This document shows, piece after piece, positions 9,924 to 19,664 of a DNA stretch of 64,000 nt. The translations under genes were made by a program, and so were the position numbers. Source of the stretch: Pseudoduganella armeniaca (lineage in GTDB: Bacteria > Pseudomonadota > Gammaproteobacteria > Burkholderiales > Burkholderiaceae_D). Below the pieces are notes generated by a model. The model saw only the letters and a program-made list of their open reading frames with translations, searched no databases and was not told where the DNA came from. The DNA lies in contig NZ_CP028324.1 in assembly GCF_003028855.1 (NCBI RefSeq), positions 5,394,001 through 5,458,000 of the forward strand, written 5' to 3'. Positions within the stretch are counted from its first letter, which is position 1; the number at the start of each line of letters is the position of its first letter.

Positions 9924-11786
9924 TCAGCGCTTCAGCTGCGACAGGTCGCGCACCGCGCCGCGGTCGGCCGAGGTGGTCAGCGCCGCGTAGGCTTGCAGCG
10001 CCTGCGAGACGTAGCGCTCGCGGTTGACGGGCTTCCAGGCATCCGCGCCGCGTTCTTCCATCGCCGCACGGCGGTGTGCCAGCTCCTCGGCCGTGATGCG
10101 CAGGTTGATCGTGCGGTTGGGGATGTCGATCTCGATCGTGTCGCCCTCTTCCACCAGGCCGATCGCGCCGCCCTCGGCCGCTTCCGGCGAGGCGTGGCCG
10201 ATCACCAGGCCCGACGAGCCGCCCGAGAAGCGGCCATCCGTGAACAGCGCGCAGGCCTTGCCCAGGCCCTTCGACTTGATGTAGGAGGTCGGGTACAGCA
10301 TCTCCTGCATGCCCGGGCCGCCCTTCGGGCCTTCATAACGGATGACGACGACGTCGCCCTCGTGCACCGTGTCGCCCAGGATGCCGGTCACCGCATCGTC
10401 CTGGCTCTCGAACAGGCGCGCGCGGCCGGTGAACTTCAGGATGCTTTCGTCCACGCCGGCCGTCTTGACGATGCAGCCCTTCTCCGCGATGTTCCCGTAC
10501 AGGACCGCCAGGCCGCCGTCCTGCGAATACGCATGCGCGCGGTCGCGGATGCAGCCGGCGCTGCGATCGAGGTCGTTGTCCTCATACCGTTCGGACTGCG
10601 AGAACGCCACCTGCGTCGGCACGCCGCCCGGCGCGGCGCGGAACAGCTGGTGCACGGCCGGGTCGTCGCTGCGGCGGATGTCGTATTTTTCGATCGCCTC
10701 GGCGATGGTCTTGCTGTGCACCGTCGGCAGCGAGGTGTCGAGCAGGCCGGCGCGCGCCAGCTCGCCCAGGATGGCGATGATGCCGCCGGCGCGGTGCACG
10801 TCCTCGATGTGGTACTTGTCCGTCATCGGCGCCACCTTGCACAGGCACGGCACGTGGCGCGAGATGCGGTCGATGTCGGCCATCGTGAAGTGGACTTCCG
10901 CTTCGTGCGCGGCCGCCAGCAGGTGCAGCACGGTGTTGGTGGAACCGCCCATCGACACGTCCAGCGTCATCGCGTTCTCGAACGCGGCCTTGGTGGCGAT
11001 GGAGCGCGGCAGGATCGAATAATCGTCCTGTTCGTAATGACGCTTGGCCAGGTCGACGATCAGGCGGCCGGCACGCAGGAACAGCTCCTTGCGGTCGGCG
11101 TGCGTGGCGACGATCGTGCCGTTGCCCGGCAACGACAGGCCCAGCGCCTCCGTCAGGCAGTTCATCGAGTTGGCCGTGAACATGCCGGAGCACGAGCCGC
11201 ACGTCGGGCAGGCGGAGCGTTCCACTTCCGCCACGTCCGCATCCGAGATGCGCGCGTCGCCGGCCTGGATCATCGCGTCCACCAGGTCCAGCTTGATGAT
11301 CTTCCTGTCGTTGTTGACGACCTTGACCACCTTGCCCGCCTCCATCGGCCCGCCCGACACGAACACCACCGGGATGTTCAGCCGCATCGCGGCCATCAGC
11401 ATGCCCGGGGTGATCTTGTCGCAGTTGGAAATGCACACCATCGCGTCGGCGCAGTGCGCGTTGACCATGTATTCGACCGAGTCGGCGATCAGGTCGCGCG
11501 ACGGCAGCGAGTACAGCATGCCGCCATGGCCCATCGCGATGCCGTCGTCGACGGCGATGGTGTTGAACTCCTTGGCCACGCCGCCGGCGGCCTCGATCTC
11601 GCGCGCCACCAGCTGGCCCAGGTCCTTCAGGTGCACGTGGCCCGGCACGAACTGGGTGAACGAATTGACCACGGCGATGATCGGTTTTTCGAAGTCGCCA
11701 TCCTTCATGCCCGTCGCGCGCCACAGGGCGCGCGCTCCGGCCATGTTGCGGCCCTGGGTGGTGGTACGGGAACGGTAAGTGGGCAT
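9924..11786 (-). CDS. ilvD: Dihydroxy-acid dehydratase
   Basis: Iron-sulfur dehydratase of branched-chain amino acid synthesis, converting dihydroxy-isovalerate and dihydroxy-methylvalerate to the 2-keto acids. 620 residues, as expected for the long-form enzyme. Cluster ligands are seen in NCDKITPGMLMA and ACPTCGSCSGMFTANSMNCL. The start MPTYRSRTTTQGRNMAGAR is the standard N-terminus and has GAGGAG 6 bp upstream; the frame stays open 21 codons further but without support. A LysR gene is divergent across 127 bp, a usual arrangement for a local activator. Confidence 0.97.
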   Translation of the reverse strand: MPTYRSRTTTQGRNMAGARALWRATGMKDGDFEKPIIAVVNSFTQFVPGHVHLKDLGQLVAREIEAAGGVAKEFNTIAVDDGIAMGHGGMLYSLPSRDLIADSVEYMVNAHCADAMVCISNCDKITPGMLMAAMRLNIPVVFVSGGPMEAGKVVKVVNNDRKIIKLDLVDAMIQAGDARISDADVAEVERSACPTCGSCSGMFTANSMNCLTEALGLSLPGNGTIVATHADRKELFLRAGRLIVDLAKRHYEQDDYSILPRSIATKAAFENAMTLDVSMGGSTNTVLHLLAAAHEAEVHFTMADIDRISRHVPCLCKVAPMTDKYHIEDVHRAGGIIAILGELARAGLLDTSLPTVHSKTIAEAIEKYDIRRSDDPAVHQLFRAAPGGVPTQVAFSQSERYEDNDLDRSAGCIRDRAHAYSQDGGLAVLYGNIAEKGCIVKTAGVDESILKFTGRARLFESQDDAVTGILGDTVHEGDVVVIRYEGPKGGPGMQEMLYPTSYIKSKGLGKACALFTDGRFSGGSSGLVIGHASPEAAEGGAIGLVEEGDTIEIDIPNRTINLRITAEELAHRRAAMEERGADAWKPVNRERYVSQALQAYAALTTSADRGAVRDLSQLKR

Positions 11787-11913
11787 GGGTGTCTCCTCAG
11801 AACTGGCCAATCGCGGCGAACAAGGCAAACAGAGTGCGCTTTCCCCCATCAGTTGTCAAATATATGATTTAATCCCCTGTGATTCGTTTTATATATCGGA
11901 GGACGACAACCGG

Positions 11914-12816
11914 ATGGCAACCAATATCGAACTGCGGCAGCTGCGTTACTTCGTCACCGTGGCCGAGGAGCTGCACTTCGGCCGCGCCGCGCGCCGCCTG
12001 CACATGACGCAGCCGCCGCTGTCCCAGACCATCCTGGCGCTGGAGGACATGCTGGGCGCCCCGCTGTTCGACCGCAACCGCCGTGGCGTGGCCCTGACCC
12101 CGGCTGGCGACGCGCTGCTGCCGGAAGCGCGCCGGCTGCTGGCGCAGGCGGGCGAACTGCCCGGCCTCGTCAAGCGCGCCGCCGCCGGCGAGATGGGCAA
12201 GCTGTCGCTGGCCTTCGTCTCGTCGGCCGACTACAGCGTGCTGCCGCCGTCGCTGCGGGCCTACCGGGCCGCCTTCCCCCACGTGCAGATCACGCTGCAG
12301 GAGGCCACGTCGGACCGGCAAATGGACGAGCTGCTGCACGGCCGCATCGATGCCGGCCTGTTGATCCCGCCGCTGACCGACAAGGCCAAGGCCGAGCTGG
12401 ACTACTTGCCGGTGCTGTCCGAGCCGCTGATCCTGGCCTCCCCCGCCAACCTGCCGGAGCTGCGCGGCAAGCACGACGCCAGCTTGCGCACGCTGCCGCC
12501 GCTGCCGCTGATTATCTTCCCGCGCGCCATCGCACCCGGTCTGTATGATGCCATCCTGGCCGTGTTCCGTGCGGCCGGCATGACGCCCGTGATCGGCCAG
12601 GAAGCCATCCAGATGCAGACGATCGTCAGCCTGGTCTCGGCCGGCATGGGCATCGCACTTGTGCCACAATCGGTCTCCAACCTGCGACGCCCGGGAGTAG
12701 AATACCGGCCGCTGGCGCAGACGACGCCCCTCGTGGAGACGGGCCTGGCGTGGCGCCGCGACAGTATCTCGCCCGTGTTGAAGGGCTTCCTGGACCTGAT
12801 GAGAAAGAGACTCTGA
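11914..12816 (+). CDS. LysR-family transcriptional regulator, divergent from ilvD
   Basis: 300 residues: N-terminal winged helix-turn-helix (LRQLRYFVTVAEELHFGRAA, with LHMTQPPLSQTILALEDMLG as the recognition region, residues about 5-62) and a C-terminal LysR substrate domain (residues about 90-295). The start is the ATG with CGGAGG 11 bp upstream; 45 open codons before it overlap the ilvD promoter. Position suggests control of ilvD in response to a small ligand, but the ligand is not known. lgt begins at the base after its stop. Confidence 0.9.
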   Translation: MATNIELRQLRYFVTVAEELHFGRAARRLHMTQPPLSQTILALEDMLGAPLFDRNRRGVALTPAGDALLPEARRLLAQAGELPGLVKRAAAGEMGKLSLAFVSSADYSVLPPSLRAYRAAFPHVQITLQEATSDRQMDELLHGRIDAGLLIPPLTDKAKAELDYLPVLSEPLILASPANLPELRGKHDASLRTLPPLPLIIFPRAIAPGLYDAILAVFRAAGMTPVIGQEAIQMQTIVSLVSAGMGIALVPQSVSNLRRPGVEYRPLAQTTPLVETGLAWRRDSISPVLKGFLDLMRKRL

Positions 12817-13665
12817 ATGCTGATACATCCGATGCCCGATCCGGTCGCGTTCCACGTAGGGCCCGTATCGATCCACTGGTACGGCCTGATGTACGTGCTG
12901 GCGTTCGCGCAGTTCATCGCGCTGGGCCGCCTGCGCATCCGCCAGCCGCACATCGCGGCGCTGGGCTGGAAAGCGTCCGACCTGGACGACATGCTGTTCT
13001 ACGGCATGCTGGGCGTCGTGCTCGGCGGCCGCCTGGGCGAACTGTTCTTCTACCGGCCGGACTGGTGGAGCAATCCGGTCGAGATCTTCATGATCTGGCA
13101 CGGCGGCATGAGCTTCCACGGCGGCTTCCTGGGCGTGCTGATCGCGATGGCGTTCTGGGCCCGCAAGGCGGGGCGCAACCTGCTGGACGTGTACGACTTC
13201 ATCGCGCCGATGGTCCCGCTGGGCTATGCGTGCGGCCGCCTGGGCAACTTCATCAATGCCGAGCTGCCGGGCCGCGTCGTGGCCGACCCGTCGCTGCCGT
13301 GGGCCATGCAGTGGCCGGACATCCGCTACCCGCTGTTGCCCGACCCCGTGTTCCTGGAGGGTCTGCGGCATCCGTCGCCGCTCTACCAGTTGCTGGTGGA
13401 CGGCATCCTGGTGTTCCTGATCCTGTGGCCGTTCGCGCGCCATGCCCGCCCGCGCCTGGCGGTGGGCGCGATGTATACGCTGCTGTACGGTTGCGCGCGA
13501 TTCTTCACCGAGTACTTCCGCACGCCGGATTGGGAGACGACCGTGCTGGGGCTGCCGATCACATCGGGCCAGGTGCTGTCGCTGCCGATGATCCTGGCGG
13601 CCATTGCGATGCTGGTGTGGTCGTATCGGCGCAAGGTGTATGGGGCGGCGCCGGTGACGGCTTGA
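12817..13665 (+). CDS. lgt: Prolipoprotein diacylglyceryl transferase
   Basis: Inner-membrane enzyme that moves diacylglycerol from phosphatidylglycerol onto the lipobox cysteine of prolipoproteins. 282 residues with several hydrophobic helices. Family signatures are HGGMSFHGGFLGVL (about residues 102-115), the Lgt motif YACGRLGNFINAELPGRV (about 137-154) and RFFTEYFRTPD near the C-terminus. It starts immediately after the LysR stop with no gap, so it is probably translationally coupled. No terminator is visible behind it. Confidence 0.96.
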   Translation: MLIHPMPDPVAFHVGPVSIHWYGLMYVLAFAQFIALGRLRIRQPHIAALGWKASDLDDMLFYGMLGVVLGGRLGELFFYRPDWWSNPVEIFMIWHGGMSFHGGFLGVLIAMAFWARKAGRNLLDVYDFIAPMVPLGYACGRLGNFINAELPGRVVADPSLPWAMQWPDIRYPLLPDPVFLEGLRHPSPLYQLLVDGILVFLILWPFARHARPRLAVGAMYTLLYGCARFFTEYFRTPDWETTVLGLPITSGQVLSLPMILAAIAMLVWSYRRKVYGAAPVTA

Positions 13666-13833
13666 CGGCCCAGCGGTTCGTTGCTGCTCTCGGCGTGACC
13701 GGTTCCACGCCATGATGCCTGTTTGGATCGCAAAGTGATTTTCCGTGAGAATTTGCACCAGGGCGCTATGGTAGAGTGCCGTTGCTTGTTTCAATGTTTG
13801 CAACTCCAACCTGCAATATTCTCGAGAAAACAC

Positions 13834-14489
13834 ATGATCTTCAAGACAGTTCGCTCGCTTGCGTTGCCACTTCTGGCTGTCCTGCCACTCCAGGTACTGG
13901 CGGCGCCGATTACGATCAGCACGCACGTATCGGGATATTCTCCGACTTCGACTACGACATGATCGATAACATGGGCATATTGACCCCGGATTTCGACTTC
14001 TCACCGTTGCCCTATGAGATGACCGTCCAGTCCACATTCGATTCCGATGCCACTTTCCGCATCGATGGGGAAGGTTACCGGAACTACCAGGATACGCAGA
14101 TCACCATCACGTTCAAATTGGGAACCTACAATTCCGTATCGCGAATGGTAGCGGAGACGGGGCTCAAGACCAGTTCGAACTCCTACACTCTTTCGGTGGG
14201 ATATCCGGGCTATAACGTCTACGCGAGGTTCTTGGACACGAGCGGCGTGCTGGACAGCGACCTCCTGGCGCCGCGCCAACTCAGTTCCAGCGGCGACAAC
14301 GTGGGGGCTACGGGACTGACCTGGTGGTCAACCGCCCCTGACTCTTGGGCGTCTGGAAGCATGTCTGCCGATGCTACGCGGGCCACGCTGTCGATCACTA
14401 GTGCGGTACCCGAGCCCGGCCACTGGGCGATGCTGGCCGCGGGCCTGTTGGTCGTCTCGGCGGCCGCACGGCGCAAGGCGCGACACTGA
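13834..14489 (+). pseudogene. PEP-CTERM protein, frameshifted (first of a tandem pair)
   Basis: Paralog of the next gene. The start (MIFKTVRSLALPLLAVLPLQ) reads a signal peptide, then the frame breaks at the G run near 13932-13934 after ISTHVSG. The other frame carries on with IFSDFDYDMIDNMG and ends in AVPEPGHWAMLAAGLLVV plus a basic tail, a PEP-CTERM sorting signal. Restoring one base gives 218 residues, exactly the length of the intact paralog. It may be a sequencing error rather than decay. Exported, function unknown. Confidence 0.75.
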
Positions 14490-14630
14490 TCATCAGCCTT
14501 GGCCGGTCAGGTCGTCCTAGGGTCCGGGCTGAATCGATCGACATGGCCCGGCCTGGGGCAATCCTTCACGCCTATTTTTTTGGTTGCAAAAAGATCTAGT
14601 TCTTGCGCCCATCCACTCTTGGAGCAAATA

Positions 14631-15287
14631 ATGATCGTCAAAGCGCTTCGCACGTTCGCACTACCACTGCTGGCAATCCTGCCACTGCACGCATTGGCCG
14701 CACCTGTCACGATCAGCACGCACGTATCCGGCATTTTTAAGGACTACGACTATATTATTGTCGATGAGCTGGGTTTGGAGGCGGGCGGCTTCGACTATTC
14801 GCCGTTGCCCTATGAGATGACTATCGAGTCGACGTTCGACTCCGATGCCGTGCCCGAAATCGGCTCGCAGGGCCATACAATATACCGGAACACAGAGACC
14901 AGCTTCACCTTCAAGATCGGTACCCAGACCATCGCATCGCGAAAGATTGCAGACACGACGCTCATAGCCACTTCGAACTCATATTATCAGTCCATTGGCG
15001 TTCCAGGCTTCAGCACTACCGTGGTGTTCATCGACCCGAACGGCCAAGTGGACACCAACTATCTGGCGCCACGTCAACTCAGTTCCAGCGGTGACAATGT
15101 CGGTACCGTGTCATTCAGCTATTGGTCAACTGGTCCGGGCAGCTCGGGCTCGGGATACATGCGCGCCCCAGCGACTTTCGCTACCCTGTCCGTGACGAGT
15201 GCGGTGCCCGAGCCCGGCCACTGGGCGATGCTGGCTGCGGGCCTGTTGATCGTCTCGGCCGTCGCACGCCGCAAGGCGCGTCGCTGA
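14631..15287 (+). CDS. PEP-CTERM sorting domain protein
   Basis: 218 residues with a signal peptide (MIVKALRTFALPLLAILPLH, cut after ALAA), a beta-rich middle with no recognised domain, and a C-terminal sorting tag: VPEP motif, hydrophobic helix, then ARRKARR. Such tags are processed by an EpsH/XrtA-type exosortase, which is not in this window. The start has GGAG 6 bp upstream. It is a tandem duplicate of the frameshifted gene before it; Thr-His-Val-Ser-Gly and SSSGDNVG segments are shared. Function unknown. Confidence 0.85.
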   Translation: MIVKALRTFALPLLAILPLHALAAPVTISTHVSGIFKDYDYIIVDELGLEAGGFDYSPLPYEMTIESTFDSDAVPEIGSQGHTIYRNTETSFTFKIGTQTIASRKIADTTLIATSNSYYQSIGVPGFSTTVVFIDPNGQVDTNYLAPRQLSSSGDNVGTVSFSYWSTGPGSSGSGYMRAPATFATLSVTSAVPEPGHWAMLAAGLLIVSAVARRKARR

Positions 15288-15297
15288 TCGCCAGTCC

Positions 15298-15762
15298 TTA
15301 GCCGATCAGTTTGACGACATAGCGCCATTCATCCGGCTCCACCGGCATCACGGACAGCCTGCTGCCCTTGGCCAGCAGGCGCATATGCTCCAGCTCCGGG
15401 TGGCTGCGCAATTCCTTCAAGTCGACATAGCGCCCCTGGTGCACGGCCTTGACGTCGATGCCGATCCAGCGCGGCTGCTCTGGCGTGGCTTTCGGGTCGA
15501 AGTAAGGACTCTTGGGATCGAACTGCGTGGCATCGGGATACGGCGCGCTGACGATTTCGGCCAGGCCGGCGATGCCCGGCACGGCGCAGCTGGAGTGGTA
15601 GAACAGTACGCCGTCGCCTACCTTCATGCCATCGCGGATGAAATTGCGGGCCTGGTAGTTGCGCACGCCGTACCAGGACGTTACCTGGCCAGGCGCGGCC
15701 AGCACGTCCTCGAAACTGACGTCGTCGGGTTCGGACTTCATCAACCAGTACTGCCTGGCCAT
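15298..15762 (-). CDS. EVE domain protein
   Basis: 154 residues, a single EVE domain (PUA-like fold that binds modified bases in DNA or RNA). Signatures are MARQYWLMKSEPDDVSFEDV, the WYGVRNYQARNFIRDGMKVGD segment and VLFYHSSCAVPGIAGLAEIV. It is homologous to thymocyte nuclear protein 1 and to widespread bacterial single-domain EVE proteins, whose role is not settled. It lies just behind the 6S RNA terminator on the same strand, 10 bp from the convergent PEP-CTERM gene. Confidence 0.93.
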   Translation of the reverse strand: MARQYWLMKSEPDDVSFEDVLAAPGQVTSWYGVRNYQARNFIRDGMKVGDGVLFYHSSCAVPGIAGLAEIVSAPYPDATQFDPKSPYFDPKATPEQPRWIGIDVKAVHQGRYVDLKELRSHPELEHMRLLAKGSRLSVMPVEPDEWRYVVKLIG

Positions 15763-15788
15763 CGGCGCTCCTTCAAGAAAATGCGGAC

Positions 15789-15826
15789 GAAAAAAAACGG
15801 TGGCGCATCCTTTGATGCCGCCAACC
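15789..15826 (-). terminator. Intrinsic terminator of the 6S RNA
   Basis: Read on the minus strand, GGCG-G-CATC pairs with GATG-CGCC around a short AAAG loop, followed by CCG and eight T. It lies 21 bp behind the predicted 3' end of the 6S RNA and just before the EVE gene. Confidence 0.7.
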
Positions 15827-15846
15827 GCTTCGATACTACTGAATAA

Positions 15847-16020
15847 GGCCCCGCCTGTGCCGCTATGCCGGCATCCCGAACCTTACGGTTCAAGGTGGTC
15901 ACAGTCAGTTCAACTTCGGGTTCATCGGACTAGCGACGCTCACGCCCGTCGAACTATGTTCCGCAACCGATGCATGTAAATGGTTCAAGGAATATATGAC
16001 AATCGCGAACACTGCAGGGT
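15847..16020 (-). ncRNA. ssrS: 6S RNA
   Basis: About 174 nt downstream of zapA on the same strand, the position 6S RNA often has. Terminal arms CCCTGC and GCGGGG pair. The 5' arm has GTGTTCGCG, as in other 6S RNAs. The 3' side has ACCTTGAACCGTAAGGTTC, very like the CCTTGAACC...GGTTCAAGG hairpin of E. coli 6S. The middle GGTTGCGGAACATAGTTCG pairs partly with the opposite side to leave the open bubble that mimics a promoter for sigma70 RNA polymerase. Exact ends are estimated from the closing stem. Confidence 0.82.
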
Positions 16021-16092
16021 GACTCGGAGTTTACTCCTCAATCCGCATGATTGAAAGCCCTAATTCCAATCGGCCCCGCATCGGACCTGTGA

Positions 16093-16404
16093 TCAGAACA
16101 GGGCTTCCTGCGGCGTCAGCGCGCTGTCGAGCACGCGCTGCATCGCGGCGATCTTCTGCTGCACTTCCAGCAGCGACATGTCCGACAGCGGTCCGGCGGG
16201 CGCTTTCGCCGTCAGGAATTCCGCCGCCATCGACAACGCGGCCATCACCGCGATGCGGTCGTTCCCCTTGACCTTGCCGGCGTCGCGGATGGTCGTCATT
16301 TTCTTGTCGAGCAGGCTGGCCGCTTCACGCAGCGCGCGCTCCTCGCCTTCCTTGCACATGAGCCGATAGGCCTGCCCCATGATGTTCACGTCGACGGGCG
16401 TCAT
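16093..16404 (-). CDS. zapA: Cell division protein ZapA
   Basis: Cytosolic FtsZ-binding protein that bundles Z-ring filaments. 103 residues, opening VDVNIMGQAYRLMCKEGEE, with DKKMTTIRDAGKVKGNDRIAVM at the fold core and a long C-terminal coiled coil. The start codon overlaps the stop of the upstream coiled-coil gene (ATGA), so the two are coupled. 6S RNA follows, as in many proteobacteria. Confidence 0.93.
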   Translation of the reverse strand: MTPVDVNIMGQAYRLMCKEGEERALREAASLLDKKMTTIRDAGKVKGNDRIAVMAALSMAAEFLTAKAPAGPLSDMSLLEVQQKIAAMQRVLDSALTPQEALF

Positions 16405-16640
16405 TGGGCCTCCTCTTTCACGGCTTCCTCGGCTTGCTCGGCGGGTGCCGGCGGCGTGATCTTGTCGAGCAGGGCCGAGACGCGCTGGTGCGCCTCGCCC
16501 AGCCGGCGCTGGTAGCTGATGTTCTCGGCGACAAGCGCGGCATTGGCCTGGCGCAGTTGCGCGTTCTCGCGACGCAGGCTGTGCGTCAGCTCCGCCAACT
16601 GTTCGATCTTGTCAGCGAGTTCTTGGAAGTCGGAAATCAT
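16401..16640 (-). CDS. Small coiled-coil protein upstream of zapA
   Basis: 79 residues from the ATG at 16640 (MISDFQELADKIEQLAELTH); an in-frame start 15 codons earlier is less likely. The sequence is an almost continuous heptad helix (LRRENAQLRQANAALVAENI), then an acidic tail. It matches the small coiled-coil family found before zapA in betaproteobacteria (TIGR02449, by recollection), often compared with ZapB. A division role is inference from position and shape. Confidence 0.82.
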   Translation of the reverse strand: MISDFQELADKIEQLAELTHSLRRENAQLRQANAALVAENISYQRRLGEAHQRVSALLDKITPPAPAEQAEEAVKEEAQ

Positions 16641-16755
16641 CCCGCCACTATAGGGCCGCACGAAAGCGTGGTCAACCGAATACACCCGGTCCTACACTTA
16701 ATTACATCTTAATGACAATGATCGTGCTGGCAACCTTGCGGTAACGTCGGCGGGG

Positions 16756-16890
16756 TCAGCTCGCCGCGCCCAACGCCAGCAGCAGCATGGCACCTGCCAG
16801 CACGCCCAGCGCCGCGCCGGCGGCCACGTTGATGGCGACACGAACCCAGTTGGGCGCGTGCAGGTCCCTGGGGAATTTGGGGTGGTACAT
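16756..16890 (-). CDS. Tiny membrane protein, 44 residues
   Basis: MYHPKFPRDLHAPNWVRVAI is followed by a single Ala/Gly/Leu-rich hydrophobic helix (VAAGAALGVLAGAMLLLALG) and then AAS. The ribosome-binding site GGAGG lies 6 bp before the ATG, stronger than for most genes here, which argues it is real. It lies divergent from groES, between the coiled-coil gene and the heat-shock promoter. I do not recognise the family. Confidence 0.6.
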   Translation of the reverse strand: MYHPKFPRDLHAPNWVRVAINVAAGAALGVLAGAMLLLALGAAS

Positions 16891-17060
16891 CACAGCCTCC
16901 GCTATAGGTCACTACAACATCGGACAAGAAAGGACAGTGTGCACCCCATCTTCGCTTTTGTCAAAACACAAACGCTGAGCTTGTTGACAGGTGCCATGCC
17001 GGTCCAGACGGGCTGGTCGGTACGAAAATGCAACCAGTTGGACGATGTGCAAGCGCGGCC

Positions 17061-17090
17061 CTTGAAATAGGAGGTGGCCATCCCTATAAT
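17061..17090 (+). promoter_or_regulatory. groESL promoter
   Basis: TTGAAA (17062-17067) and TATAAT (17085-17090) are 17 bp apart, a near-consensus sigma70 promoter. The same bases read as CTTGAAA-N15-CCTATAAT, close to a sigma32 promoter. The CIRCE element begins 3 bp after it. Confidence 0.75.
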
Positions 17091-17092
17091 TG

Positions 17093-17119
17093 TTGGCACT
17101 CGTTAGTCGAGAGTGCTAA
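17093..17119 (+). promoter_or_regulatory. CIRCE operator (HrcA site)
   Basis: TTGGCACTC-N9-GAGTGCTAA, one mismatch from the CIRCE consensus. It lies directly behind the -10 box and 38 bp before groES, where HrcA repressor would block transcription. No hrcA gene is in the window. Confidence 0.93.
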
Positions 17120-17157
17120 CAAAGATTTTGAACCTCACTGTACATAAGGAGTTTTGT

Positions 17158-17448
17158 ATGAACCTTCGCCCTTTGCACGATCGCGTCATCGTCAAACGTC
17201 TGGACCAGGAAACCAAGACTGCTTCCGGCCTGATCATTCCTGATGCCGCCGCTGAAAAGCCGGATCAGGGTGAAGTGCTGGCAGTTGGCAATGGCAAGGT
17301 GTCCGACAGCGGTCAGCTGCGCGCACTGGAAGTCAAGGTCGGCGATCGCGTGCTGTTCGGCAAGTACTCCGGCCAGGCCGTCAAAGTCGACGGCGAAGAG
17401 CTGCTGGTGATGCGCGAAGAAGACATCATGGCCATCGTCCAGAAGTAA
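17158..17448 (+). CDS. groES: Co-chaperonin GroES
   Basis: 96-residue lid of the GroEL folding chamber. It begins MNLRPLHDRVIVKRLDQETK, has the mobile-loop segment TASGLIIPDAAAEKPDQGEV and ends EELLVMREEDIMAIVQK. AAGGAG lies before the start; an in-frame ATG 15 codons upstream falls next to CIRCE and is rejected. groEL follows after 39 bp. Confidence 0.98.
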   Translation: MNLRPLHDRVIVKRLDQETKTASGLIIPDAAAEKPDQGEVLAVGNGKVSDSGQLRALEVKVGDRVLFGKYSGQAVKVDGEELLVMREEDIMAIVQK

Positions 17449-17487
17449 TCTGGTTGGCCCCCTTAAAGAATTCAGGAGAACACAAAC

Positions 17488-19134
<1,647 letters not shown>

Positions 19135-19159
19135 TCATCCGGCCGGCTCTTAGCCAGCA

Positions 19160-19191
19160 AAAAGCCGCTTCTTCGGAAGCGGCTTTTTTTT
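19160..19191 (+). terminator. Intrinsic terminator of groESL
   Basis: AAAGCCGCTTC-TTC-GGAAGCGGCTTT followed by a run of T; starts 26 bp after the groEL stop. Confidence 0.93.
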
Positions 19192-19197
19192 CGCCCA

Positions 19198-19223
19198 ATA
19201 AAAAAAAGGCTGCCGCGGCAGCC
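19198..19223 (-). terminator. Intrinsic terminator of the small glycine-rich gene
   Basis: On the minus strand the palindrome GGCTGCCGCGGCAGCC is followed by seven T. It faces the groESL terminator across 7 bp. Confidence 0.8.
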
Positions 19224-19412
19224 TCAGTGACATCTCCACATCTTATCGCCTGCGTGCGAGGCCGGCGCCGACGGCGCTGCCCACCCCACGCCCAGGCCGA
19301 TGCCCATGGCGAAATTGCCCATGGCGACACCGATTGCGCAGCCGATCGCGGCGCCGAGGCTGATACCGAAGCCAACATAGCGGCCCGTGCGGTCGTCCGG
19401 TTCCATATCCAT
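19224..19412 (-). CDS. Small glycine-zipper membrane protein with a probable frameshift
   Basis: As read, 62 residues from ATG 19412 (GGAG 7 bp upstream): MDMEPDDRTGRYVGFGISLG, then a Gly/Ala-rich membrane helix (AAIGCAIGVAMGNFAMGIGL). The C-terminal third (WAAPSAPASHAGDKMWRCH) does not look membrane-like. Adding one base at the C/G runs near 19281-19289 gives GVGSAVGAGLARRR and a stop at 19243, a sensible 56-residue glycine-zipper protein. The missing base may be a sequencing error. Function unknown. Confidence 0.6.
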   Translation of the reverse strand: MDMEPDDRTGRYVGFGISLGAAIGCAIGVAMGNFAMGIGLGVGWAAPSAPASHAGDKMWRCH

Positions 19413-19552
19413 ACTGAGTCTCCGTTGTTGAGTTGTTGTGCATTTAATATACGCCGATTTTTCGCCAACATTGCCTTTTTTTTCAGCGAGTGTCCCGCGC
19501 TGGCAACGCTTCCAATACGGCTGAGCAGGCGCTGCGTCGCAGCAGAAGTTAT

Positions 19553-19583
19553 CGGAAAAATGGGGTCTGTCCCCATTTTTCCG
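19553..19583. repeat. Short perfect hairpin with GGGGTCTGTCCCC core
   Basis: A 13-bp perfect stem (CGGAAAAATGGGG and complement) with loop TCTGT. The AAAAA...TTTTT flanks and GGGG-five-CCCC core are shared with the imperfect hairpin at 47966. Lies 82 bp before the PoxB-like gene. Confidence 0.7.
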
Positions 19584-19664
19584 GCAACACCAGACGCGCG
19601 CTTCGCGTGCGCCGGCACTGCGGTGCCCGCCTTATCATGTCCTTTTTGTAATTAAGGGACAGTC

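Noticed and set aside
16692..16706. TGTAATTAAGTGTAG near the coiled-coil gene as a HexR box
   Set aside because: The right half is in direct, not inverted, orientation and the neighbouring genes have no link to sugar use.
19647..19661. TGTAATTAAGGGACA before the PoxB-like gene as a HexR box
   Set aside because: The left half equals the HexR consensus but the right half does not pair, and the AAGGGA part is needed as ribosome-binding site.
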